Source: a virus
Strand: one strand, 5' to 3'
Virus record (IMG/VR): IMGVR_UViG_3300047478_000081
Coordinates: 1 to 33,566 of that record
Length of the DNA stretch: 33,566 bases
Part shown: positions 6,506 to 13,836 of the stretch, one piece after another
Layout of the letters: each line of letters begins with the position of its first letter
How positions within the stretch are numbered: position 1 is the first letter of the stretch
Notes under the pieces: generated by a model
What the model saw: only the letters and a program-made list of their open reading frames with translations
The model's database searches: none
Told to the model about the DNA's origin: nothing
Translations under genes and position numbers: made by a program

Positions 6506-7720
6506 ATGGTTAACATCATATATAGCCTGTTATCTAGAGAAATATATAGTAAATATAAAGATAGTTTATATAATATAATTAAAAAAGATAATAAAGAACT
6601 ATATTTACTATATAAATATATTACTGAACTTCACGATAAGTATTCTCGTGATATTACCTTTGAGGAATTTAGTCTATACACACTCTCTCGTGTACCTGAA
6701 AAAGATCGGGAAGTCTTCTCTGACTTGTTGCACAAAATCCAACAAGACGGCCCATCAGATATTGTACAAGATATTTTTGTAGAAATGCATAATAAACACG
6801 TTGCCTACAATCTTGCACTAAAAGCTCTAGAAGCGTCTGAGGGCCGTTTTTCTTTTGAGGAGCTACGTGGGTATACCCAAGAGCATTTAAATGCAGCCAC
6901 GCCCCTCGTAGGGCCCTCTATGGAGCCTGTAACGCATGATCTAGATGCACTTTTGAACGGAACCATCAAAACACAGGGGTTACGATGGAGATTAACCGCA
7001 ATGAACCAGATGCTTGGTTCGCTTAGAAAGGGTAACTTTGGATTCATATTCGCAAGACCAGAAACAGGGAAAACAACCTTCCTTGCATCAGAAATCTCCC
7101 ACTTCGCTCAACAAACAAAACGACCAATACTATGGTTCAACAATGAAGAAGATGGTGCCGCTGTTGAACTCCGAGTTTACCAAGCTACTCTTGGATGTAC
7201 ACTTACAGAACTTAGAGCTTTTCCAGAAGAATCTAATGCAAAGTTTATTGAACTCGGCGGGACTAACATCAAACTATTTGATTCAGCATCCATCCACCGA
7301 CGACAAGTTGAGGAACTTTGTGCGATCTACGACCCTGCCCTTATTGTCTTTGATCAACTTGATAAAGTCAAAGGATTCGTTGGAGACCGGGAAGATCTCA
7401 GACTTGGAGGAATTTATGTATGGGCTAGGGAACTTGCAAAACAGTATTGCCCTGTTATTGCCGTATCTCAAGCAGATGTGTCTGGAGAAGGAAAAAAGTG
7501 GCTAAACATGGAGAATGTAGCTAATGCCAAGACTGCAAAGCAAGCGGAAGCTGACTGGATTCTAGGTATTGGTTGCACTTTTCAGGATTCTGAACAGTAT
7601 GATAGGTTCTTACACCTGTCAAAGAATAAACTAATTGGGGATACAGATACCATCCCAGAATTGCGACACGGAAAAATGACTGTACGAATTGTGCCTGAGT
7701 TGGCAAGATATGAGGATTAA
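6506..7720 (+). CDS. Replicative DNA helicase (DnaB/T7 gp4 C-terminal family)
   Basis: A 404-aa protein. The N-terminal ~150 residues are helical, matching the linker/N-terminal region of DnaB-type helicases. The RecA-fold core starts near 165. Walker A is ARPETGKT (183-190; Ala replaces the first Gly), the Walker B strand is LIVFDQLD, and a later QAD/KTAKQAEADWIL segment matches the conserved glutamine and arginine-finger region. It should form a hexamer at the phage fork, working with the separate primase and the split polymerase. The first ten codons duplicate the stub at 6008-6043. ATG 6506 follows the HNH stop by one base and lacks an SD site. The first ~40 codons are strongly A+T-rich, like the HNH gene, and composition returns to normal near 6650. 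Confidence 0.9.
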   Translation: MVNIIYSLLSREIYSKYKDSLYNIIKKDNKELYLLYKYITELHDKYSRDITFEEFSLYTLSRVPEKDREVFSDLLHKIQQDGPSDIVQDIFVEMHNKHVAYNLALKALEASEGRFSFEELRGYTQEHLNAATPLVGPSMEPVTHDLDALLNGTIKTQGLRWRLTAMNQMLGSLRKGNFGFIFARPETGKTTFLASEISHFAQQTKRPILWFNNEEDGAAVELRVYQATLGCTLTELRAFPEESNAKFIELGGTNIKLFDSASIHRRQVEELCAIYDPALIVFDQLDKVKGFVGDREDLRLGGIYVWARELAKQYCPVIAVSQADVSGEGKKWLNMENVANAKTAKQAEADWILGIGCTFQDSEQYDRFLHLSKNKLIGDTDTIPELRHGKMTVRIVPELARYED

Positions 7721-8035
7721 ATGAAACAAAACACACAAGGTAGGAAGGCAGCAGGTGATATTAGATATACACACATGCTGACTCTTGCAAAAGAATTACG
7801 AAACAGTCCCTTAAATAAAGGTCAAAAAGATTTAATTGCTGCTTTTCTTGCACGATACTTTAAAAAACGAGTACTTAACTTTGATCTAGATAATTTTATG
7901 GCCGTATGTTTGGGTCTTTCGGAGGGTAAATATGCTGCACTTGTACACGATTCCCTTATCAATGGATGTCTATGCCAAGAACGAGAACGATGCGATATTC
8001 CAGTTGCAGAAGTTCTTGAGAACAGCAAGGATTGA
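7721..8035 (+). CDS. Hypothetical protein between helicase and polymerase
   Basis: A 104-aa protein starting directly after the helicase TAA, with a GAGG about six bases upstream. It is basic and helical (TLAKELRNSPLNKGQKDLIA then FLARYFKKR), with three Cys near the C-terminus. It might be a small helical DNA- or protein-binding factor of the replisome, but I do not recognise it. Its stop overlaps the region upstream of the polymerase start, and the AAGGA for the polymerase lies inside its last codons. Confidence 0.68.
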   Translation: MKQNTQGRKAAGDIRYTHMLTLAKELRNSPLNKGQKDLIAAFLARYFKKRVLNFDLDNFMAVCLGLSEGKYAALVHDSLINGCLCQERERCDIPVAEVLENSKD

Positions 8036-8037
8036 AT

Positions 8038-9228
8038 ATGGACTTGATGAAGTCATCACTCGTCACGACGTTGACGAAGAACTACTCGAATCCCGTCGTA
8101 ATGGATGTCGAAACATCAATTTATTTGAAGGGACACCCGTTTAGTACACGCAATACTCTTGAGATGGCTGTTGTTACCACACTGGATAACAAAAGTCAAG
8201 TATTTTTACCACAAACATTTACACAATTAGCACGAACATTGGAGAAATCTGACCTATGGATTACATTTAATGGCAAATTTGACATACACTGGATTCGTCG
8301 GGAGTTCGGATTGGTTCCCAAGTCCGTGTGGGACTGCCAGCTTGGAGAATTTTTACTCAGTAACCAGACGTGGAGATATCCCTCGCTTGATGAGTCCTGT
8401 CATAAACGCGGTTTACCAAGAAAAATTGATATTGTCAAGCAAGAATACTGGGATAAAGGAATTGACACCAAGGATATACCGTTTCAGACCCTAAAAGAGT
8501 ATGTAATTCAAGATGGTGAAAGTACTTTAGCCTTATTCGCTGACCAAGTTAAGGACTTTGAAGGAAAACATGCCTCAAAATACAAGCTTTTTAGGGTACA
8601 GTGTAACGATTTGCTTGTGTTACAAGAGATGGAATACAACGGTATCTTGTACGATGTAGAGGGATCACTGGCGGAAGCTGATAAACTAACACAAGAAGTA
8701 GTAGCTATTGATAGCAAGATGACCCAAATAGGCAAGCTGTCTTTCCCATTTAACTTTGATTCTCCCCAACAAATATCAAAACTATTGTATGGTGGTATTG
8801 TTAAGGAGGAATTCTCCGCCCCCATCGGTGTATTTAAAACCGGTCTCCGCAAGGGTGAAGTAAAGATGAAGAAGTTTGAACGAGAGCACGTCTTAGAACG
8901 CCTTGTAGAGCCGCTGGCTGGCACGGAGATGGCCGCTGAAGGGATATGGTCCATCAATGAAGATACCCTCGGCAAACTCGCTGCACGTGGCCCTGCTAAG
9001 GCACTCATTAAACTATACCAAGAAAGGGTAAAGCTACAGAAACTAAACTCAACTTACCTAACCGGTCTACCAAAGAGAATTAAAGAGATGGATTGGGATG
9101 ATAACATTATTCACTCCAATCTAAACCAATGTGTTGTTGTATCTGGTCGCTTGGCTAGTAACAAACCAAACGTACAGAACCAACCAGCACAAGCTAAACA
9201 ATTCTGTATAAGCAGATTTAAAACCTAA
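8038..9228 (+). CDS. Family A DNA polymerase, N-terminal fragment (3'-5' exonuclease, thumb)
   Basis: A 396-aa protein. ATG 8038 is chosen over the TTG at 8032 because AAGGA lies six bases before it. The proofreading exonuclease is complete: D23/E25 (MDVETS), the Exo II strand FNGKFDIHW and Exo III YVIQDGESTLALF. The thumb follows, and the protein ends just after the conserved SGRLASNKPNVQNQP segment and QFCISRF, right before motif A. In intact family members such as T7 gp5 (about 700 aa) the chain continues; here it stops at TAA 9226-9228, and the palm/fingers are a separate gene. The two products presumably assemble into one enzyme. Confidence 0.9.
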   Translation: MDLMKSSLVTTLTKNYSNPVVMDVETSIYLKGHPFSTRNTLEMAVVTTLDNKSQVFLPQTFTQLARTLEKSDLWITFNGKFDIHWIRREFGLVPKSVWDCQLGEFLLSNQTWRYPSLDESCHKRGLPRKIDIVKQEYWDKGIDTKDIPFQTLKEYVIQDGESTLALFADQVKDFEGKHASKYKLFRVQCNDLLVLQEMEYNGILYDVEGSLAEADKLTQEVVAIDSKMTQIGKLSFPFNFDSPQQISKLLYGGIVKEEFSAPIGVFKTGLRKGEVKMKKFEREHVLERLVEPLAGTEMAAEGIWSINEDTLGKLAARGPAKALIKLYQERVKLQKLNSTYLTGLPKRIKEMDWDDNIIHSNLNQCVVVSGRLASNKPNVQNQPAQAKQFCISRFKT

Positions 9229-9274
9229 AAAACTGAAAAATATGCAAAAAAAATTCCGGCTTAAGGAGAGCTAA
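9229..9274 (+). other. 46-base spacer splitting the DNA polymerase gene
   Basis: An A-rich stretch without a reading frame of note, ending with AAGGAG (9264-9269) five bases before ATG 9275. The downstream part is in a different frame, and TAA directly precedes its ATG in that frame, so simple readthrough cannot join the halves. It may be all that is left of a lost mobile element or a result of gene fission. It is too short to be a self-splicing intron. Confidence 0.6.
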
Positions 9275-9991
9275 ATGATAGTGCAGGTAGATGCTAAGAG
9301 CCTGGAATGGTGTACATACTTATTCCTCTCACAAGATCCTGTAGGTGTTGAAGAATGGTATGGTGTAGTTAATGATCCAAGCAAGAATGATATTCATCGT
9401 GCTAATGAGACAGCCTTCAAGCTACCGTCACGACTAGTAGCTAAGGTGTTTCTCTTTCGTTGGATCTATCGCGGTTCTGCCTTTGCCTATAGCCGTGATC
9501 CAGATTTCATGGGTGTCTCACGCAAGGTTGACTTCTGGCAAGATGTTATTGATAGGTACTATAGTAAGTACAAAGGATTACATAAGACTCACTTGAATTA
9601 TATTGAAACTGTTAAGAAGACAGGTCAATTAGTTTCCCCACTCGGTAGGGTATATGACTTTGAACCACAAAAGAAAAGAGGTGAGCTAGTCTGGAATGAA
9701 TCAGACATTTGTAACTATATCAACCAAGGATTAGGTGCAGATGTTATGTCAGTTGCACGCATTATTACCAAACAAAAGTTTGATAAATATAAACTACGAT
9801 CTTTGCTTGTTAATACAGTACATGATTCTATAGTAGCGGATTGTCCTGAGAAGGAGGTAGCAAATGTAGAAGAGATTTTCCTTGATGTTTTTAAGGAATT
9901 ACCAAAGCGTGTGTCACAAGCATACGATATTAACTGGAACTTGCCCATGCTGGGAGAGGTTCTGGTAGGTCCAAACATGGACATTCACTAA
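9275..9991 (+). CDS. Family A DNA polymerase, C-terminal fragment (palm and fingers)
   Basis: A 238-aa protein with a strong AAGGAG ribosome binding site. It begins in the motif A strand: IVQVDAKSLEW, with D6 the first catalytic aspartate. Motif B (O-helix) is intact: R53, K57, F61, Y65 and G67 in SRLVAKVFLFRWIYRGSAF, matching the Arg-x3-Lys-x3-Phe-x3-Tyr pattern. F61 is the position at which Phe or Tyr sets dideoxynucleotide discrimination in this family; Phe is seen here. Motif C is VNTVHDSIV with H183/D184. All catalytic residues of the polymerase are therefore present across the two genes, and the split seems functional rather than decay. Neither part should be active alone: exonuclease upstream, both palm aspartates here. 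Confidence 0.9.
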   Translation: MIVQVDAKSLEWCTYLFLSQDPVGVEEWYGVVNDPSKNDIHRANETAFKLPSRLVAKVFLFRWIYRGSAFAYSRDPDFMGVSRKVDFWQDVIDRYYSKYKGLHKTHLNYIETVKKTGQLVSPLGRVYDFEPQKKRGELVWNESDICNYINQGLGADVMSVARIITKQKFDKYKLRSLLVNTVHDSIVADCPEKEVANVEEIFLDVFKELPKRVSQAYDINWNLPMLGEVLVGPNMDIH

Positions 9992-10013
9992 GCTCGATAT
10001 AAGGAGATTACTA

Positions 10014-10556
10014 ATGAGCGCAATTCAAATTAAAGTTATTTCTGTAGAAGTATCCACACAAAAAACCCAGAAGGGTAGCTATGATATTGCAGAGGTAACA
10101 TATAAGAACCTCACCTTCCAAGATAAGGTAGAAGCAAAGAAGGTTGTTTCATTCAACCATAAGGAAGTCTTTAATACATTGAAACATGCCGCGCAAGGGG
10201 CCGTATTCACCGTACAGCGCGTCAAGAATGATGCTGGATACTGGGATTGGGTTAGCCTCGGTGATGATGAACCAGCGGGTACAGCTACGAGTACAGCGAG
10301 TGGAGGTAAAACTATGGCATCACCTAAGTCTACATATGAAACTCCAGAGGAGCGTGCAAAAAAGCAAGTGTATATCGTGCGTCAGTCAGCAATCAACGCT
10401 GCTATCGCTACACTAAAGACAGATAAAAAGAATCCAACACCAGATGAAGTGCTAGAACTAGCTAGTCACTATGAAGGATACGTCTTTGGTATTGAACCCG
10501 CATCTGGTGTTAAGGCAGCCATGCCTGAACTACCTGATGACGACGTGCCTTACTAA
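10014..10556 (+). CDS. Single-stranded DNA-binding protein-like
   Basis: A 180-aa protein with AAGGAGA eight bases before its ATG. The N-terminal ~85 residues are beta-rich and fit an OB fold (VEVSTQKTQKGSYDIAEVTY and a later strand ending YWDWVSL). A Gly/Ala/Ser/Thr linker follows, then a helical region. The protein ends ELPDDDVPY, close to the acidic DDDIPF tip that cellular SSB proteins use to recruit partners. It lies between the polymerase and the 5' exonuclease, as expected for a fork protein. Assignment rests on context, predicted fold and tip; I see no strict family motif. Confidence 0.65.
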   Translation: MSAIQIKVISVEVSTQKTQKGSYDIAEVTYKNLTFQDKVEAKKVVSFNHKEVFNTLKHAAQGAVFTVQRVKNDAGYWDWVSLGDDEPAGTATSTASGGKTMASPKSTYETPEERAKKQVYIVRQSAINAAIATLKTDKKNPTPDEVLELASHYEGYVFGIEPASGVKAAMPELPDDDVPY

Positions 10557-10562
10557 AAATAA

Positions 10563-10589
10563 TGCCTATGCCCCCTTGGGGGGCTGGCA
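10563..10589 (+). other. G+C-rich hairpin between SSB-like and exonuclease genes
   Basis: GCCCCC, a two- to three-base loop and GGGGGC form a strong stem (10570-10584), extended by TGCC (10563) pairing with GGCA (10586). No T-run follows, so it is not a standard rho-independent terminator. It lies about 12 bases before the exonuclease start and just before its AGGA, where it could limit read-through, protect the upstream mRNA or influence initiation. Confidence 0.5.
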
Positions 10590-10600
10590 GTTAGGACTAT

Positions 10601-11347
10601 ATGATATGTTTAATTGATGGTGACTTAGTAGCATACCGCTGTGCTGCTACGTGTAAGGAAGATGATCCAGTAGATGTATCTCTTTATCGTGTAGATAAAT
10701 TGATACGTGAGATCATCGAGGCGGCTGACTGTGAGGAGTATCAAGTTTGGTTGACAGGAAGTAACAACTTCCGTAAAGAAATTAATCCAAACTATAAAGC
10801 CAATCGTAAAGATATGGTGCCTCCTGTTTATCTACAAGACTCACGCGAGTTCCTTGTAACTGAACATGGAGCGAAACTTGCTCACAATATGGAAGCAGAT
10901 GACATGCTTGGTATCAACCAAACGGATGGTACCATCATCGCTTCTCTTGACAAAGATCTGTTAATGATTCCAGGTAAACATTTTAACTGGATTAAACAAA
11001 TCTTTGGTGACTATACAGTAGTCACAGAAGAGATGGGATGGAAGCACTTCTGGAAACAAATGTTGATTGGTGATACGTCTGACAACATCAAGGGCGTAGC
11101 CGGGCTTGGGCCTGTCAAGGCCGGGCGGCTTATCGATCCACTGGAAACCAATGAAGAGTGTATGGAAGCAGTGCTTAGCAAGTATGATGATCACGACCGC
11201 TTCTTGATTAACGCAAATTGTTTATGGATTATGAGGAGTATGGATAGCATATGGCACAAGGATCTGGGCTTGACTTTACCAAACGAATTACAACAAGAGC
11301 AGGATCGCCTGTCGAAATCTATTATGTCCGTGAGGGAGTCTATATAA
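10601..11347 (+). CDS. 5'-3' exonuclease (FEN/T7 gp6-like)
   Basis: A 248-aa protein. The family metal site is visible in order: D6/D8 (LIDGDLVAY), EADDMLG, the ASLDKDLLM strand and IGDTSDNIKGVAGLGPVKA, which joins the last metal ligands to the helix-hairpin-helix that grips DNA. A PNYKANR segment matches the substrate-threading arch. It removes RNA primers and, as in T7, may degrade host DNA. Its 3' end overlaps the next gene by 97 bases in another frame, so the last ~30 residues are under double constraint. AGGA lies four bases before ATG 10601. Confidence 0.87.
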   Translation: MICLIDGDLVAYRCAATCKEDDPVDVSLYRVDKLIREIIEAADCEEYQVWLTGSNNFRKEINPNYKANRKDMVPPVYLQDSREFLVTEHGAKLAHNMEADDMLGINQTDGTIIASLDKDLLMIPGKHFNWIKQIFGDYTVVTEEMGWKHFWKQMLIGDTSDNIKGVAGLGPVKAGRLIDPLETNEECMEAVLSKYDDHDRFLINANCLWIMRSMDSIWHKDLGLTLPNELQQEQDRLSKSIMSVRESI

Positions 11348-11478
11348 ACGGTGCATACTATGAACAAGACGACGATGTTTGGTGGCCTGTACAATGGGAC
11401 TGGGAAGGCAATTATGCAAGTAAAAAATCAGCATTGGATTTAATTAATGACAAACCAACGAAGAAGGTCCAAGCTTGA
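11251..11478 (+). CDS. Small conserved phage protein, overlapping the exonuclease gene
   Basis: A 75-aa protein. It reads like a small single-domain phage family built as two beta hairpins around a tag 'TRAGSPVEIYY', an internal 'ING', 'WDWEGNYAS' and an ending 'ALDLIND'. That pattern recurs in many phages without known function, and it starts near the predicted N-terminus, which supports ATG 11251 despite the long overlap with the exonuclease. GAGGAG is about 12 bases upstream. Its last codons overlap the endonuclease start. Confidence 0.6.
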   Translation: MAQGSGLDFTKRITTRAGSPVEIYYVREGVYINGAYYEQDDDVWWPVQWDWEGNYASKKSALDLINDKPTKKVQA

Positions 11479-11827
11479 AGAACGCTTTGAAACAATCTTG
11501 CAAGAGTTTGGAGTAATCTATGAGTATGAAGTTACAAAAATTCCTTATACAATACCAGAATCCTACCATGTTTATACTGTCGATTGGACTGTACTAAATG
11601 GTAAGCTCATTGAAACGAAAGGGTACCTCTCCGATCACGCTGAGCGCAGAAAGTATGTGCTCCTCAAAGAACAGCATCCTGAACTCGATCTCCGATTTGT
11701 ATTTGACAATCCAAATAAACTCTGCGGAGGAACCAAAATGTCCCACGCTAAATGGGCAGACAAGTACGGATTCAAGTGGTGCTCCATCAAAGACACTGAA
11801 CAAATCTTAAATTGGATTAAAGAATGA
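11447..11827 (+). CDS. Endonuclease I, Holliday junction resolvase (T7 gp3-like)
   Basis: A 126-aa protein, close to the 149-aa T7 enzyme and collinear with it. The catalytic set can be placed: E11 (SKLEERFE), D46 (YTVDWTV), E56 and K58 (LIETKG). Other T7-like blocks are EYEVTKIPYTIP, then LKEQHPELDLRFVF and the ending LNWIKE. It cuts branched DNA, resolving replication and recombination intermediates and helping break down host DNA. The start overlaps the preceding gene by 32 bases, and its TGA overlaps the next ATG. Confidence 0.9.
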   Translation: MTNQRRRSKLEERFETILQEFGVIYEYEVTKIPYTIPESYHVYTVDWTVLNGKLIETKGYLSDHAERRKYVLLKEQHPELDLRFVFDNPNKLCGGTKMSHAKWADKYGFKWCSIKDTEQILNWIKE

Positions 11828-12369
11828 ATGTACTAATCGCTTGTGAATATAGTGGTGTAGTCCGTGATGCTTTTGTAGCTAAAGGACATCATGCTGTTAG
11901 TTGTGATCTACTACCAACAGAAAAAGCCGGCTTACATTATATTGGAGATGTGTTCAATCTTCTTGATCAAGGATGGGATCTAATGATTGCTCATCCACCT
12001 TGTACCCATCTAGCTGTTAGCGGGGCACGTTGGTTTAAAGATAAACAACAAGAACAAGCGGAAGCTGTTGACTTTTTTATGTCTTTAATCAATGCACCAA
12101 TTCCTATGATTGCTGTAGAGAATCCAATTAGTATTATGTCATCTCGCTATCGCAAGCCAGATCAAATCATTCAGCCTTGGCAATTCGGCCACGGTGAAAC
12201 CAAGGCAACATGTTTGTGGTTAAAGAATCTACCTAAACTAACACCAACTAATATTGTAGAAGGAAGGGAACAACGAGTGCATAAGATGCCACCTAGTCCT
12301 GATCGCTGGAAAGAACGTAGTCGTACTTATCAAGGTATCGCGGATGCTATGGCGGAGCAATGGGGATGA
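11824..12369 (+). CDS. C5 cytosine methyltransferase-like protein (no recognition domain)
   Basis: A 181-aa protein. It begins like motif I of C5 methyltransferases, with a Rossmann strand MNVLIACEYSGVVRDAF, and has motif IV A56-H-P-P-C60 (PPC nucleophile) followed by THLAVSGARWF, then VENP at 98-101 in the position of the ENV motif VI. The length is about half of a standard enzyme, and there is no target recognition domain, so specificity must come from elsewhere or the protein may not methylate DNA sequence-specifically. Similar short forms are common in phages and often annotated as DNA methylases. It may protect phage DNA from host restriction. It is coupled by ATGA at both ends. Confidence 0.7.
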   Translation: MNVLIACEYSGVVRDAFVAKGHHAVSCDLLPTEKAGLHYIGDVFNLLDQGWDLMIAHPPCTHLAVSGARWFKDKQQEQAEAVDFFMSLINAPIPMIAVENPISIMSSRYRKPDQIIQPWQFGHGETKATCLWLKNLPKLTPTNIVEGREQRVHKMPPSPDRWKERSRTYQGIADAMAEQWG

Positions 12370-13130
12370 CAACACACCTAATTATTCCAGATACTCAGGT
12401 AAAGTTTGGTGAAGACTATACTTATCTACGTCATGTGGGCCAGTACATTGTAGACAAGAAACCGGATGTAGTAATACATCTTGGTGACTTTGTTGATATG
12501 GAAAGTCTTAGTAGCTATGATGTAGGCACAAAGAACTTTGAGGGTAAACGATATGTCAAGGATCTGGAGGCAGCACACGAAGCCATGTCTGTCTTACTAT
12601 CACCGCTTCAGGAATATAACTCCAAGGCAAAGCGTAATAAGGAGAAAACTTATAAGCCACGCCTTGTCCTTACGCTTGGCAACCATGAGCAACGCATCAT
12701 GCGGGCGGTCAATAGTGATCCAAAACTTGAAGGACTAATCAAATATGAAGATCTACCTTACCAAGCTTGGGAGGTACACGACTTTCTTAAGCCAGTTTTT
12801 ATTGACGGAGTTGCATACTGTCACTATTTTCCTTCAGGTGTACTTGGTCGCCCTGCTACTACCGCTTCAGCGTTGGTTGCAAAAATGCATATGTCTTGTG
12901 TGGCAGGGCATCAGCAAGGCAAGCAGGTTGCATATGGAAAACGACCGGATGGGTCTACCATTACTTGCATCATCGCAGGATCTTGCTATGAACATAATGA
13001 AGGATACCTGGACCATCAATCAAACAACCACTTTAGAGGGCTCGTCATGCTACACGAAGTTACCAATGGTACCTATGACGAAATGTTCGTGTCACTAAAA
13101 TACTTGAGGAAGAAGTATGAATCCACCTAA
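12366..13130 (+). CDS. Calcineurin-like metallophosphoesterase
   Basis: A 254-aa protein. ATG 12366 is preferred to 12360: it overlaps the previous TGA as ATGA and has GGAG eight bases before it. Metal-binding motifs are in order: D9-x-Q11 (IIPDTQ; the usual His is replaced by Gln), G40-D41-x-x-D44 (HLGDFVD), G105-N-H-E108 (TLGNHEQ), CHYF and GHQQG. The fold covers nucleases such as SbcD as well as phosphatases; the substrate here is unknown. Its place among nucleic acid genes suggests a nuclease or phosphatase on DNA ends or nucleotides. Confidence 0.8.
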   Translation: MTTHLIIPDTQVKFGEDYTYLRHVGQYIVDKKPDVVIHLGDFVDMESLSSYDVGTKNFEGKRYVKDLEAAHEAMSVLLSPLQEYNSKAKRNKEKTYKPRLVLTLGNHEQRIMRAVNSDPKLEGLIKYEDLPYQAWEVHDFLKPVFIDGVAYCHYFPSGVLGRPATTASALVAKMHMSCVAGHQQGKQVAYGKRPDGSTITCIIAGSCYEHNEGYLDHQSNNHFRGLVMLHEVTNGTYDEMFVSLKYLRKKYEST

Positions 13131-13365
13131 CCATTACAAAAGTACTATGTTGATGGACTATCTTGTATCACATAACATTGGCTTTGCCGAAGGGAACATC
13201 TGTAAATATGTCGCTCGTTGGCAAAACAAAGATGGCATTAAAGATCTTCTTAAAGCTCGTGATTATCTTAATGCCCTTATCGCTCATGCCGAGCTACAAC
13301 AACCCAATGTCTGGTCTGGTGTGTCAGCCAGTGAAGGACTACTATCCAAAGGTGAGAAGCTATGA
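13117..13365 (+). CDS. DUF3310 family protein (T7 gp1.7-like)
   Basis: An 82-aa protein starting inside the last codons of the phosphoesterase gene, with AGGAAG upstream. It follows the DUF3310 pattern: NHYKS at the start, FAEGNICKYVARWQNKDG at ~23-40 and DLLKARDYLNALI. In T7 the gp1.7 protein, which carries this domain, has been linked to nucleotide kinase activity. It sits beside other nucleotide-pool genes here. The C-terminal 25 residues look disordered. Confidence 0.8.
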   Translation: MNPPNHYKSTMLMDYLVSHNIGFAEGNICKYVARWQNKDGIKDLLKARDYLNALIAHAELQQPNVWSGVSASEGLLSKGEKL

Positions 13366-13688
13366 ATGTAAACACATATCTTGATGCAACAGATGCAACA
13401 GCAATCTACCCTGAGGCTGGTACTGGTGCACGTATTGAACTATACTACCTAGCTATGGGTCTTACCTCTGAAGCTGGTGAGGTTGCTGGTAAGATTAAGA
13501 AACTAATTCGTGATGATGTATATGATCAAGGGGCAATCGCCTATGAGTTGGGAGATGTATTTTGGTATTTAGTTCGTCTGTGTGATGCTATTGGTTATAA
13601 ACCTTCGGAAGTAATGGAGATGAATATCAACAAACTACTTAAACGAAAAGAAAAAGATACCATTAAAGGTAATGGAGATGAACGATAA
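13362..13688 (+). CDS. MazG-like nucleotide pyrophosphohydrolase
   Basis: A 108-aa protein, ATGA-coupled to the previous gene with AAAGGTGAG upstream. The all-alpha NTP-PPase metal site is clear: E37 and E40 (SEAGEVAGKIKK) and E62 and D65 (YELGDVFWYL), the ExxE...ExxD pattern of MazG and dUTPase-like proteins. Such proteins hydrolyse (d)NTPs to monophosphates and pyrophosphate; phage versions have been proposed to tune nucleotide pools or (p)ppGpp. Length fits a single-domain MazG. Confidence 0.85.
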   Translation: MNVNTYLDATDATAIYPEAGTGARIELYYLAMGLTSEAGEVAGKIKKLIRDDVYDQGAIAYELGDVFWYLVRLCDAIGYKPSEVMEMNINKLLKRKEKDTIKGNGDER

Positions 13689-13836
13689 ACCCGTCTTACA
13701 AATCAATGAGCATTACGAAAAGGTAAAGCTCGAACTACAAGAAGCTCTATACTTAATTAAATACCTATCAAAAGAATTGGTAGAATTAAAACGAGCTTTC
13801 AAAGCATTAGAAAGAGAGCGCACCAATGACTTTTGA
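13678..13836 (+). CDS. Small coiled-coil hypothetical protein
   Basis: A 52-aa protein overlapping the MazG end. ATG 13678 is chosen over 13672 because AAAGG (13665-13669) then has an eight-base spacing. Nearly the whole protein is one Leu/Lys/Glu helix (EHYEKVKLELQEALYLIK...KELVELKRAFKAL), a likely coiled coil. Its stop overlaps the next gene's start by 11 bases. Without family resemblance; coding status rests on the RBS, helix pattern and gap filling. Confidence 0.5.
   Translation: MNDKPVLQINEHYEKVKLELQEALYLIKYLSKELVELKRAFKALERERTNDF

Noticed and set aside
8508-9008. Minus-strand 166-codon frame over the polymerase gene
   Set aside because: It is the shadow of the exonuclease/thumb coding sequence, Ser/Pro-rich with no RBS; all other genes of this block are on the plus strand.
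9229-9274. Group I intron, or a T4 gene 60-type translational bypass, joining the polymerase halves
   Set aside because: 46 bases is far too short for a self-splicing intron. The downstream part has a clear AAGGAG and ATG, and no convincing takeoff/landing codon pair keeps the conserved residues; independent translation is simpler.
10563-10589. Rho-independent terminator after the SSB-like gene
   Set aside because: The stem is strong but no T-run follows on either strand, so only a hairpin is annotated.
10741-10790. A TTGACA-containing promoter inside the exonuclease gene
   Set aside because: The -35 match has no acceptable -10 box at 16-18 bases and lies deep in conserved coding sequence.
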